Part shown: positions 1 to 12,428 of the stretch, piece by piece
How the letters are laid out: each line of letters starts with the position of its first letter
Numbering within the stretch: the stretch's first letter is position 1
Position numbers and translations under genes: made by a program
Notes under the pieces: model-generated
Database searches by the model: none
What the model saw: only the letters and a program-made list of their open reading frames with translations
What the model was told of the DNA's origin: nothing
Assembly (NCBI GenBank): GCA_023333565.1
Contig: JAJKFH010001865.1
Location: 8,246,001-8,310,000, forward strand
Source: Puffinus mauretanicus
Lineage: Eukaryota; Chordata; Aves; Procellariiformes; Procellariidae
DNA: 64,000 nt
Reading direction: 5' to 3'

Positions 1-1298
1 AATTTTCCACACTTACAAACCATCTTTACAAGCAAGTCCCCCAGCTCGCTCTGAGATAATTTTGCTCCAGATATTATTTCCCATATGCAGTATGGACAAG
101 ATTACACCTCATTTGACTCCCCCATGCAGACCTGGAACATTTTTTCCAACAGTTTCCCAGCAAGCTCTGTGCCACTCTCATGCATCCTTATACCAAGTCC
201 CATGGCATGTAACACCTACCCTTGTTCTGTTACTTCAAAAATACAACTTCAGCAGACCACAACACAGGCTTCACATTATTTCAGTTAGTCTGTACCAAAA
301 CCAAACAAAAAAAAACCACCCAAAAAAGACCAGAAATAATCATTACAATAAAGGGATGTAGAGATTACTAAGGGCAAGCACCCTGTAGTGTTACCTTCAC
401 TGTTGGACTGATGAGGACAAAGGCAAATTTACATCTGGTTTGGGAGTCAACCATAGTGTGAACTTAGTCAAAGATGACACTAACAGATGAAAGTGCATTT
501 CATTAAAAACCATGGTAACAAGTTACTGGCAGACTAGAAAATCCCTACTCTATTTCCCACGGTTAGTAAACTTTAACTTTTTCAGATTCAAAGGGGCAAA
601 AATTAAGGCTGAACTGTGAGTAGTTAGAAGGCAACATAAAAGCCGTCTGGATCACTCAGCCACTCCTAACAAGGTATTCCAATAGACAGGTTATCTAAAA
701 CTCATAGTAATTTGCAGGAGGTGATACTGGTTTTGGATGACAGCTGGACTCACAAAAGCTTTGTCTCATCTTGATGCTATTTTACCCATAACTTCTGCTG
801 GCAGATGGAACAAGACAAAGACGCTGATGAATGCAAAGGGCAAACAGAGAATGATCCTTCTTCCTTTGCCTTTGCATCTCCTTCCTCAGGCTGTTCTTGT
901 GACACATTGTGTGTTTTAAACATCAAAGGTTCTTTCTAGGCCTGCAATGACAATTTTGAGACAGAAAATACAAACCTAGCACAAGCAGAATGTAAGGAGT
1001 ATGTCTTTGCCCTTCTGCATATTTTTTCCAGAGCTTTCACATACGCCAATGTTGCGTGTCATGAAGTACTATATTGAATGTCATAGTGCATGACAGACAT
1101 ATATAATTTTCACATTTGGAAAAGTTGCTGTGCCTGTGGCAGGAAGTCTTTTTTTTTTTTTTTTAAATCAGTATACATCTAATATAAATTTTGAATAAAG
1201 ATGGTTATTTACATGGAATGCTGTGAGCAACATACATATCCTGATGCACAGCAAATCAGCATGATGGTTGGTGTTGAGAAAGCATGGTGTTGATTATA

Positions 1299-1362
1299 GC
1301 TGGAAATCAAGGTTTAGGACTCCTGGAATCTTCTCCTAGCTGTGCCACTGATTATTTTACAA
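1299..1362 (+). repeat. possible MIR-like CORE-SINE relic
   Basis: The string around GGACTCCTGG...CTAGCTGTGCCACTGA follows the order of the tRNA-derived head of MIR elements (AGACCTGGGTTC...CTGGCTCTGCCACT). Short and decayed, so this is a resemblance only. Confidence 0.4.
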
Positions 1363-1624
1363 CTGGAGTCTATGGTACTTTATAATATTGCAAAGAATCC
1401 TGAGGCATAACTAATATTTATAGCATAATTTAAGGCCCCAGGTGAAAGGCATATTCATCAGGACATAGTATGACAATTAAAATTTGCTAGTTTAAAAAAA
1501 AAGTAATTAGTGACATAAAAATTTAGGGTAACTGTGAAGTGACCTGGGCTTATTGTTTCTGAAGGAAGTCTTCTGAATCATGCCAGCTGAAGATCTGCAT
1601 TTGGAAATGTATGCTAATAGTTTT

Positions 1625-1710
1625 TCATAGAATCATAGAATAATTCAGGTTCAAAGGGACTTCATCAGGTTATCTGGTCCAACCTCCTGCCCAAAGCAGG
1701 GTCAGCTATT
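1625..1710 (-). mobile_element. CR1 LINE 3' tail fragment
   Basis: Begins TCATAGAATCATAGAATAAT, the reverse complement of the avian CR1 3' end (ATTCTATGATTCTATGA). It continues through GGTCCAACCTCCTGCCC and AAAGCAGGGTCAGC, the standard order of the CR1 3' UTR. Heavily 5'-truncated, as usual for CR1. Confidence 0.9.
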
Positions 1711-4700
1711 ACTTAATCCTTCATAAAAAGCTATTTATCATTCCCTCAGAGTTAAGTTACCAAGACTATCGTTAATTGTTTAGAAACCTGATTACAATGA
1801 CGAATTAATCAAGCCTGAATTTTGCTAATTCAATTACAGTACCCCCAAAGAACTCAACGCATGTTTGGATGCACAATGCAGTTACTAGTGATACAGGGCA
1901 ATTCATAACATTTTGAAGATAAAGACAGTGTAGTTTATTTAGCACTGACTCTGCTAAGAGAGTATAGACATAGGCATTCTCTGTTAAGGAGCCAAAAGTT
2001 TTAACACTGTGTGTTAAGTGTATATCATGGGAGGGAATGCTTACAAAGGGTCTGCTATGGATGGGGAGCTAGAGAGCAAGCAGCCGTCAGGAAGGGGGAA
2101 CGTTACTACAGGTCTGAGAGTGAGGATGCGCTTCACTAGCAGTAGCTCATGATTTATACACTGGGGCACATGAGTCACAAACAGCACATCTGGCCACAAC
2201 TGCCTTTTAATACAGAGCTGGTAGAGAGCAGCCTTGCCCTGAAAATATGGAGAATCACTTAGAATATATTCCCTCTGTGCACTTTAGGAATGTCTGTGAA
2301 TGACAATCTCTTTCATTTGAGCTAATGTGTATATTTATTTTGGGGGAGAAGAACAACAACAGGAAGAAAATTGAAACTATCATCTTGTCTGATTGATCAC
2401 AGAATTCAATCCACGTAAACCTTCTTCTTTACCTCAATATGTCATATATGCCATAAGATAAGTACTGTTCTGGTGTTTCACGAAGACAAATAATATCATT
2501 AGGAGAGACAAGTTATGAAGACACAGCTTCTGTAAAGATTTGTGCATCTACTTGCAAGTTAACATATGCTAAGTCTTTGCCTAGTCAGATTCCTCTGACA
2601 AGACTCTTCAGCTGGCATAAATCGCCACTGCCCTATTGCAGAATCTAGTCATATTTTCACCAATATTTTAATGTGCTGTTTATACAAAATTGCTTTTGTC
2701 CTTCAAAAGAAAAGAAAGAAGACAAGACACACAAATTAATGGCTGATAAGCAACTGCTTATTTGAATTGGTATTTAAATTTACTCTCTAATCCTGCAACC
2801 ATTGGGGATCTAAACAATTGTTGCCTGATCACAACAAGCAACCATGAATATATGGATCTCAGTCTAACAGGAATACACCTAGCGGAAGTACACATATTTA
2901 CCATGCACATTTCATAACAACTGGGTTTTTTGTACGATAAGAACTGAGGCATGGGTTAAATTTTATTTACCAAAAACATAAGTAAAAAAAAAAAAAACAA
3001 CTTTAAAATAAGATACAGAGTTGGAAGGTTTGATATAATCTACAGTTATGTATAGGTGGAAAGTTTAATGCATACTAGCCAAGATACAGAGCAGGTGACA
3101 GAGAAGCAAGCTAAAAATGAACCTGCTGCATGTGGATGCAACATAGAGATTTGTGTGTGTTAGCAGAAAATAAAATACATTACCTGACTTGAGGTACAAA
3201 CTGAAAGACAAAAAATAAAGACTAGCAGAGGCACTCCATACCCTTCAGCTGATTTAGCCTGAGAATTCTTCCCAAAACCATACAGAAGGTCTCCAGCACA
3301 TCTAGATAAAGGCTACTTTTAAAACTGTTGCCACAGATATCTCTGGAGATTTTTTTTTCATTGTTATGTCTGTTGATTTTTCTCTCCCTTTCTTTCTCTC
3401 ACACACCCTCCCCAACTTTAAGTCTCCTCCACTTCCAAGTCTGTGCTTGTACCGAAGGCCTCTCTGGGTATCTGGATTTCGGTGACAACACATTGAATCT
3501 AAAGTATTTTTATTTAAATAATGTTTTAAATTATACTGTACTTCATAATAAAGCCACAGCAACCTGCTGTTTTGCTTCTGCTCCTGGGATGTTAACAATT
3601 AACCAGAGCATAATGCTATGATGTCATCCCACTCCTAAATTCAAGGGTGTGTGAAGAGAGCACACAGGAATAAACACTGCACTCCAATACATATATTATT
3701 TGCTCCCCAGCCCGCAAGTTTAAGAAGGCTGCATTCAAAACCCTCTGTAATATTAACATGATCAAATGGCTGTGTTTAAAGGCTATAAGTTTATAAGCTG
3801 TACTGAAATAATTTGTGTAGAAATGATACCATTTCTCTTCCGAATCACAGAACTTATCACACACTGTTAAGAAAAAGCAGTATTTTCATTCTTTATACAA
3901 AGGAAGCAATCTTCTTAACAGTCTAAGCAGGTAAATGCTATATATTTCATGCATATCCAATACAGTTGATGAATGTGGACATGGCAAAAATATCACTTTC
4001 TGGGTCTGTAGAGTTCCACCAGGCAAACAATTAAGCAGTGGTTTGACTGATTGGGGCACTTTGACCAAAATTTGCTCTTTCCCATCTAACATAATAAATC
4101 AAAGTATATTTTAGGTCATGTCCAGCTCCATTAACGTAATATACTTGCAGCTTTATACACCATACATAAAATAACCCCATAAAGCCAACCACAGCAGTGG
4201 TGATACTATGCTCCTTTGCATAGTCATTCTGCCCTTGCAGATTGGGTCTTGTACGCTCATAATTAAATTCAATCAGCACTAATTTATCTTGTATTTTAGC
4301 CAAAATTATTATATTGAGATGGGCTGAAAGTAGCTGTCGGGGTTTCTTTATTCAGTTATTACAGGAATCGCATCTGTTTCCAACAACTAATAAATGGTAG
4401 CCCATACAGCTAGAGGACAACACAGGGGCAATGATGTCAAGCTATGTAGGTTAAAAAACATTTCCAGATACAAATAAAAAGAGCACTTAAGAGTGGCAGA
4501 AATACAAACTTTCAGCCTAAATGTACCGTTAACAAATTCAACCTTTCATTAACTAGGGCCAAACCAAAGACTTCCATGTTGTCTCTTACTACCAGAAAGG
4601 AAAGGATTGCTCAGCACAATCTATAAGGGTCACACTGTGTGAGCTTTAGATATACCAGTCAGACAAATATCTAAAAGGGAATAAATAAGAGAAAACAAGC

Positions 4701-5977
4701 CAGTACCAAATGCTGAACTATTACTTCAAAGTAGTAAATAGTCTTGACTTCAGAATTAACTTCCCTGGTCTTCTTTCCACCCATGCCAAAAAAAATTGAT
4801 TTAAAAAGTAAAAACAACTGCACAGCAAATAATAAAAAGGCATGTAACTAAATACTTCACAATTTCATTATGTAAAAGTAAGTCTGGTTGTATTAAATAA
4901 TGTTATATTTTGATCATCTAATGCTATTGGTATTCTTCTGTAGGCTAAAAATACCTCCACAGATACAGAATTATATTTCAGCATCTATACTACTGTTCTC
5001 CATGGAGCTATAACAATTTATATTAGATGAGGACCTGAACCTGTTTTCTCTCCTTAAACAAATCAAACATTTTATACAAAATCCATTTTGCAGAACATCT
5101 GTTTACTCTTCATTATTAATCATGATCATCACAGATCTCATTCTATTATCTTCTGTATAAAACTACCATCATGAAAGAAACAGCTTATTTATGAGGATTT
5201 CAACATCTTAAGTACATTCTGTCCTTCCCAAGTCATAACATTTTTTTCCAACCAGATGACCAGTTTCCTTAATCAAATTATATTATAATAATATCTGAGG
5301 TAATTTTGCCTCTGAAATTGGTGTTTAGGCATTTTAAAGTATGATTTAACCCATACTGAGATGCTGTCTTGGTCCAGGTGAAAAAAAAAAACTTTCCCTA
5401 AAGCTACTATGGGGCAGGGGGGTGGGAATAAAAGAATGCTCTACCACCAATGCATAACATGTACCTCATTATCCTAACAATGCCTTTTAAAAGAGTTCAC
5501 AAGCAAAAAATGTATAAATAGATCAATTGAATGAGAGGAAGCTGAGGACAAGAAGCTACAGAGAAGCATTTCCTATTCTCTATTAAAACCACACAAAAAA
5601 TGTTAAAATAAGTTGGGTGACCTTACACAGCATCATAGATATTACATATATTCAGTGGCTGTATCTAAGTAATGCAAATGATAAGCTACAGCTGAACACA
5701 GGTAAAGAAATAATGTCTTTGGGAAATGTTCACTTTTTTGAAATTTTTGCTGATACAGAAGATCCCGTAGCCAAAGACATCCCACAGCCTCAATTATTTA
5801 AGTAGACCCTATACTTATCAATCAACGCTATTGGTGGTAGAGTCACGAGTACTAGAAATTCTGACTGAATGCTTGTCTCAACAGATGAAAAACCTTTCAA
5901 AAATTGCTCTGTTAAGTTTCACCTATTTTTTTCCGTCCATATTGTAGGGAAGGGCTTCCAGTTCAAACAAGAAAGCG

Positions 5978-6007
5978 TAGAAAGCCATAACTAGAAAGCC
6001 ATAACTA
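5978..6007. repeat. 14-bp tandem duplication
   Basis: The unit TAGAAAGCCATAAC occurs twice without a mismatch and begins a third time (TA). Probably replication slippage; no function evident. Confidence 0.9.
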
Positions 6008-8327
6008 CTGGAAATAATTCAAAGTTTCAGTAATCAATTTTGTATCTTCATTAGAATAGGGAAAACAAAATAATTCTAACAGCCTCCAACATGTTGAGTA
6101 AAGTTGTAACCATGAAAGCAGCCCCATATCATGGACATATCGCCAAGTGCTTTTAGTGATTTATCCATAAACATTTAAAAACGATAGTGTTTTAATTGTT
6201 TTGAAATCTTTTATACTATTTTTTTCTGTTGATAAGGGAAACATAAATGCCAATGCTTTATGTTAATTACATGTTCCTGATAACAATAAGCAAATAACCA
6301 TACTTCTCCAGATATCTTTTTTCTCTCAAAATTGTCACCTCTCCTACTGTTATAAATAACTTATATGCAAATACATCTAGAAATGCATGACTAAAGTGCA
6401 TTTAATATATCTATTAATTTGAAACATATAATGCAAATGAGTTCTGATCAGCATAAAGATTAATACAGAATATGCACATGAAAATATACATATAAAATTT
6501 CTGGTGTTCATACTCTGCTTTACATCAGAGAGAATAATGATCACTGATAGGCTGGTTTGTTGCATAGAGTCACTTTTTCATAATAATACTGATTTTTTTA
6601 ATATCCCAGTATAGGAAATGGAGGCATTAATCCACTGCACAATTTCACAAATTAACATGGTTGGTTGGGGCTCAGTTCTCATTTTTTGCCTTCAGACATA
6701 GAACAGAAGAATCATGAATTTCAGGATTAAAACAGAAGCATTTTGTCTTCTGTCTAGAAATAAACATGCTAGAGCTCTCTGATGGAGACAGGAGAAAATG
6801 TTAACAACTTTAAACACATTTTGGAATGCCAACACATTTTTGCACATGCTTTTCCATTGCACCCTGTGCATCTGGCCAAAAGCATCATCTTGTTTTCTGT
6901 TATTCTTCAGCCCTTCCCATCTAAGACTGGGATATCAAGCAGTACCCTGACCTATACCTTGCTATACTGAGTACAGAAACTTCCGTCCATTCTAGGTCCA
7001 ACTGTCCAAAGCTGGGGAGAGAAATCTTGCTACCTTGCGTAATAAATCCATATGATGGACTACTCAAAGAAAAAATGACAGACTATAACTCTTAATTTTG
7101 TACAGCATTTGGGATATTAGAAATAATGTTATTTTGATAACTGCAGTTATTTTAAGGTAAAACTATTTGAATCGTACTGTGTTTCAGTCAGTGCTATCAG
7201 TGCTTTCAGTGGAGGGGAAAGAGTCCACTGCTAGAGCTAACAATTAATAATTCACTTGTTGCTGATTACTTAGGAATTAGGTTAGTTCAGGAAATAACAG
7301 TTTTGCTGCATTCATAGCTCCAGGTAGTTAATGTTTGCAAAATATAAAGGTTTCCCCCCCCCCATAAAACCCCCAATATCCTTTTCTTCTGGAGAAATAG
7401 CCAATATTGCCACAGATCTGCTGAGGCCCGGGAGGGGCCCAGAAGCAGCATGATCTCTGGCATTCAGCTTCAAAATTTGACTGTGTCCTATTGACAATAT
7501 CTACCTACACCTATTAATCTGCTAGTCATAAAGCAGTTGTTGTAGTGGTGGGCCTGATTTTTTCTGTAAATAATTATCAACATAATATCCCATCTCAGTC
7601 TTTCCTGGGCAAAGCACCAAACAGGCAAGAAGATTTGGAGGAAATCTTCACAATTTTTTGCATCATCCAAAGATAAAAGTAGAGCTTCACAACAGTATTT
7701 CATTTGTTGAATATGGAAATCTTAATAGTTACCTCAAATATACATGTGTGATTATTGCTGCTTTGGTCAATTCACTGGTGATGCTTTCTTGCATTCTGCA
7801 GCTTCCATTACTTTGACAAGCCAGTGACACTCAAGTGACACAAGGTAATACTGTTCTTTCCCAAAAAAATGAGGAAAATCTTTCTACCCTCTCTCAAAAG
7901 TATTTTCTGGTTGCCCTCCTGATGTCCAAAACACCTCAAAAAATGCTCCCCACCTTTGTCAATATGTGGTTATGCAAAAACAAATAAATACAGAGTATAT
8001 TTATTTTTTACACACTATCAGCTTGCTTTTGCTGTTGTCAAATCAGGCCCTGGAAGAAAGATTTGATTTTGTTCCCCACTGTGCACGAATGCTTAAATTG
8101 AAGAACATTTCACAAAAAACTCCTTCACAAAACCTATAAAACACAATAAGCTACCAGTGGATGGCAGAAGGGGTGGGACGCTGTACCGGGTGCATGTCAT
8201 AAGGCACTGGCAGCGGGGGCTGCAGGGCAGCGTCTGTGCGGAGAGGCCGGGGCTGCCCCGGGCCGGACACAGCCGGTTCCAGCCGGCTCCAACCGACCCC
8301 CCGCAGGGCACAGCTGAGCCCCGCAGC

Positions 8328-8340
8328 CAAGATGGCGGCG
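8328..8340 (+). promoter_or_regulatory. YY1-type motif within the LTR
   Basis: CAAGATGGCGGCG matches the strong YY1 consensus (AANATGGCGGC). It sits in the GC-rich front part of the LTR, where a retroviral promoter would lie. Binding is inferred from the motif only. Confidence 0.5.
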
Positions 8341-8828
8341 CCTCGGGGAGAGTGTGTTTAAGAAGGGGTAAAAAAAAAAATAAAAAGACAACTGTGTAGC
8401 AGTTGGTAGAGAAGAGTTAGGGGGAAAAAAAAAAAGTGTGAGAAACAGCCCTGCAAACTCCAAGGTCAGTGAGGAAGGAGGAGGAGGAGGTGCCCCAGGC
8501 ACCCGAGCAGATATCCATGCTGAAGCCCATGGAGAGCCCACGCTGGAGCAGGTTTATCCTGAAGGACTGCAGCCCATGAAGAACCCATGCTGGAGCAGGG
8601 GAACAGTGAGAGGAGCTGTTATGGACTGATTGCAACCCCCACTCCCCATCCCCCTGCACCACTAAGGGGGGAGCAGGTAGAGGAAGAAGAAGTGAAGTTG
8701 AGTGGAGAAAGAAGCTGGGGGGGGAAAGGTGTTTTAATTTTTGTTTTTTGTTTTTGTTTTTGTTTCTTGCCATCCTAACTCTATTTTTAATTAGCAGAAC
8801 ATTAAATTAATTTTCCCCAAGTCATGTC

Positions 8829-9273
8829 CAGAGAAGGGCAATGAAGCTGGTGAAGGGCCTGGAGCACAAGTCTTATGAGGAGCGGCTGAGGGAACTGGGG
8901 TTGTTCAGCCTGGAGAAGAGGAGGCTGAGGGGAGACCTCATCGCACTCCACAACTACCTGACAGGAGGTTGTAGCGAGGTGGGTGTTGATCTCTTCTCCC
9001 AAGTAACTAGCAATAGGACGAGAGGAAACAGCCTCAAGTTGCACCAAGGGAGGTTTAGACTGGACATTAGGAGAAATTTCTTTACTGAAAGAGTGGTCAG
9101 GCCTTGGACCAGGCTGCCCTGGGAAGTGGTTGAGTCACCATCCCTGGAAGTATTTAAAAGACGTGTAGATGAGGCGCTTAGGGACATGGTGTATTGGGTA
9201 TGGTGGTGTTGGGTTGATGGTTGGACTCGATGATCTTAGAGGTCTTTTCCAACCTTAATGATTCCATGATTCT
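8829..9273 (+). mobile_element. CR1 LINE, 5'-truncated, inserted in the LTR
   Basis: Typical CR1 3' end. A still-open frame (8841-9233) encodes the ORF2 C-terminal region with [32 protein letters not shown] and [14 protein letters not shown]. It is followed by GGACTCGATGATCTTAGAGG, TCTTTTCCAACC and the ATTCCATGATTCTATG tail. ATGTC occurs on both sides (8824-8828 and 9274-9278), a likely target-site duplication. No reverse transcriptase core remains, so it is not functional. It is younger than the LTR it splits. Confidence 0.95.
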
Positions 9274-10798
9274 ATGTCTGTTCTGCCCATGATGTAATAG
9301 GTAAGCAATCTCCGTGTCTTTATCTTCACCCAAGAGCTTTCTCATTTTGTTTTCTCCCCTTGTCCTGTTGAGGTGAGAGCTTGATAGTGGCTGGGTGGGC
9401 ATCTGGCAGCCGTCCAACCCACCACAGGCAAAATAGTAACATGAAGGTTGTAGGCTGCAGATACAGAAAGGCAAATTCTCATTGACTGCAATACTCTCAG
9501 ATAGGAGAACACTTCTCACAGAACTTTTTTCCCCTCATATGCTGCCCAGTGTGAGCACCATGCACATAAAACTGAATATCAGAGTACAGATTTCCTGTGT
9601 AAATTTGAAAATGTTACCTAACATTACAGCTATGGTAAAGTTTTTCATACTTATGTGACAGACATACATAATGGATATGAACTTTGCCTTTAAAAGTCAG
9701 AAGACTTCAGTATCTTGCAAATTAAGATAACTCCATTACAAAGTACATAAACACATGATTAATTTTAAGCACATAATCCCACTTACTCCAAAAGAACAAC
9801 TCGATTCAAGTTAGCCACTCAAAATTTAAAGTAAAGCAGATGATTATGATTTGATTCTTCATTTCTTACAGAGATACCTGGGGAGTGGTTTACCCAAAAG
9901 TAAAAAAAAGATACAAAACTTGACTGTTTTAACCAGATATTTAAAAGCACACATTTTATTCCAGTTGTAGGTCTATTTTCTTTGCTGACTATGGAAAGTA
10001 AATTTCTTCCACCACAACAGAATGATTCTACATGTCTTACCAATTGTCATTGGATTTTAGTTTTCCTATAGGCTCTACTAACCTGCCCATTAGTTAGAAA
10101 AGTCTGTGAAAAAGTGAATGTTAAATATGAGTTGAAATTGAGTTTTACCGACTCTCTGACAGTATACTGCAAAATATAAATTCCCATCTGCAAGAGAAAC
10201 TAAGTGTCCTTATTCCAGGAAATGCAGTCTGGCCGTAGCTTTTATGCCCTCAAAAATGTGTAATTTACACTCTTTCAATTTAAAAAGGCCACTGTAAAAG
10301 GTGTCACCTTCATAAAAGCTGTTTCAATAAAACTTTACTTCCACACTATATTTTAAAATTAATTTGACCTTGAATTCTAAATTTCAGAAAGGTGAGTATA
10401 TAACACTTCTTTCTGGACGACCATTTTAAAAAAATATATAGATATTTGACAGTATATCTACTGCATTTTAGACCACAAATTAGGACACTTAGTGAAGAAA
10501 GATGTGTTCCATCCTAGCTTTTAGGAAAGTATATGTTATATTTTGGAGTGTACTACATCGGTTCACTTAAAACAACTACATTTTTTAAACAGTTAATTAA
10601 AAAGCTTAATAGACTTGCATTTCTGACTTCCCAAGATGGCAGAAGACAAACCAATTATTTTATACAATTATGCCAATAAGGGGAAAGGATCTGAATCCCT
10701 TCAACAGGAGGAGTTTAACCCCGATCTTGCAAGGAAATGCACAAGGTACACATCAACATAGAGTAGCAAAGCTAAGATCATCAAATACCAGCTGAATT

Positions 10799-10921
10799 TA
10801 AAAAAAAAAAAAGAAAAAAAACACAAAACACCACAAAAACCACCCCAAAACCAAAAAACCCCACAAACAAACAAAAAACAACAAAAAACAACCAACCCCC
10901 CCCACACACACACCAAAAACC
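10799..10921. repeat. A/C-only low-complexity tract
   Basis: About 120 bases made of A and C on the plus strand with a single G (10813). It runs from poly-A through CCACAAAAACCACC-type segments to CCCCCCCCACACACACACC. In the GRID2 transcript this reads as a U/G-only stretch. Confidence 0.9.
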
Positions 10922-12307
10922 TAAAAGAAAATCAGCTTCTTGTATTTCTTATAGCACATAGCTCTTGAGATAGAGATCAACTGGCAACTCTAAGTGAACA
11001 TCTTCAAAATATCACATTCCTTTTTACCCCATAATATCCAATATAGGTGCAGTGAAACACAATACCTCTTGCTAAGGTGTAAGTCACCACAAGACAAGTT
11101 GTTTTTATGTATAGCCTGCCCCCTGCAGTGGTGCAATATTGTTCATTTCTTAATGGCACTCACATTATGGGCCAACATCTTTTCTTCAAAGATCACCAGA
11201 TTTGCACTCTGAAGTGGTTTTTCTCTATCCAGACATTTAGTCTTACCAATGTTACTTCACAGTTAGCAGCTATCAGCTGCATTCACATCATTTCTTTTTG
11301 TACGTTTCAGTACAGAAATTATATATAATGTATCACAAGACCTTGCATGCCGTTTTCTCCTTGATACAGTCTTACAAATCACTACGACATTCTTCATAGT
11401 TAATCTGTTATCTCCCTACCCACCAAATGTGACACTTTATATCCTTAGTTTAGTAATTGTTCTCCTGGCTTTGTCCTCAGCTGAAAGATATCTTTCTCAG
11501 TTTTTTCACATTTCAGTTCTCTCAAACTTTTGGTAGCACATGACATTATTTTGAGAATCAGAGTTTGCAAAATGACTGAAGTGATTTTAGGCTTCAATTT
11601 CTATGGCTCACTTCTAGGATATATCTGACAATATATCTCTCTTGGGAAGGGGGAGCGAAGCACTGTCCTTAAGATTTAGGATTTTTCTCTGCCGCCTTAT
11701 ATATAGGCTGACGAAGCAACGCCTTTTTGTCCTATGATCATAAGGAGAGCACTAATTGGAAAAATGGTCAATAGTAACAGACAACTGGTGAAGAATACCT
11801 GCCAGCTGAACTCCTAGTAAGCTGTTTTTTAATTCCTATTAGAAAGGGCAGGGCAGGTTGGTTCAGTGCAACATCTGTTTGTAAATATACTGCCCTTCTT
11901 ATTAACAGCTGTGTTTGCAGTTTGAATGTATGCTATACTTGATGTTTTCATAAATTATTGATCTAAATGCTGCATGTAAAACACATGGGAAGATATTCCT
12001 GAGGCTTAAAAAAGCACATAAATAAATATGGTATAATATACACATTATTTTTGTTAAATATTTTGTTCATAGTGCTCTCAGGGTTATCTGTTTGCACCTT
12101 ATGAACAGAAGTACATTACTCCACTCTAAACATCTACAATAAATATTGTATGAGAGTGCTTTCAAATGTAGGGCAGATTCTAAAATGTACAAAGAACTCT
12201 ATATTGATGGTATCAATTCAGGAAATACCTGATGTAATATTTTATTTTTATCTTCTTTCTCTATATACTTATGCATTTACTTTATCTATTGTAAAGTCTA
12301 TTCAAAT

Positions 12308-12324
12308 GGGGGGGAGGGGGGGAG
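12308..12324 (+). repeat. G7-A-G7-A-G run, G-quadruplex candidate
   Basis: Two runs of seven G separated by one A can supply four GGG blocks with minimal loops. It lies on the strand opposite to the GRID2 transcript. Confidence 0.6.
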
Positions 12325-12396
12325 TTTTGAAGCAATACTAGCATACTTTCTCAACAGTACAGAAAGAAGTAAGAAGTTGAGATCAGCACACAGACT

Positions 12397-12428
12397 TAAT
12401 TACTAATTAGACTAATTACTAATTAGAC
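12397..12428. repeat. perfect 16-bp tandem duplication containing TAATTA
   Basis: TAATTACTAATTAGAC occurs twice with no mismatch. Each unit holds a TAATTA core and an overlapping CTAATTAG palindrome, so four homeodomain-type sites lie within 32 bases. Function not shown. Confidence 0.9.

Larger units (their letters stand above)
1..8156. other. AT-rich intronic sequence, no gene
   Basis: Apart from a CR1 tail at 1625, a possible MIR-like relic near 1300, a 14-bp tandem at 5978, a C10 run at 7354-7363 and short poly-A/T runs (1149, 2984), I see nothing recognisable. All open frames are short and unlike known proteins. Confidence 0.6.
8157..9426 (+). mobile_element. avian ERV solo LTR, interrupted by a CR1
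   Basis: GC-rich LTR body with purine-rich and A-rich stretches, an ATTAAA poly-A signal at 8801-8806, then TTTTCCCCAAGTC. After the CR1 it resumes TCTGTTCTGCCCATGATG... and ends ...GTCCAACCCACCACA. This order matches an LTR family widespread in bird genomes, probably ERVL-like. About 820 bases remain when the CR1 is removed. No internal gag or pol sequence flanks it, so it is a solo LTR. The 5' edge is uncertain (8157-8203); one candidate target duplication is GGCAC/GGCAA. The LTR carries CAAGATGGCGGCG at 8328-8340, a YY1-type site. Its sense is opposite to GRID2. Confidence 0.8.

Noticed and set aside
8841..9233. 130-codon open frame as a gene
   Set aside because: It is the ORF2 C-terminal remnant of a truncated CR1 LINE.
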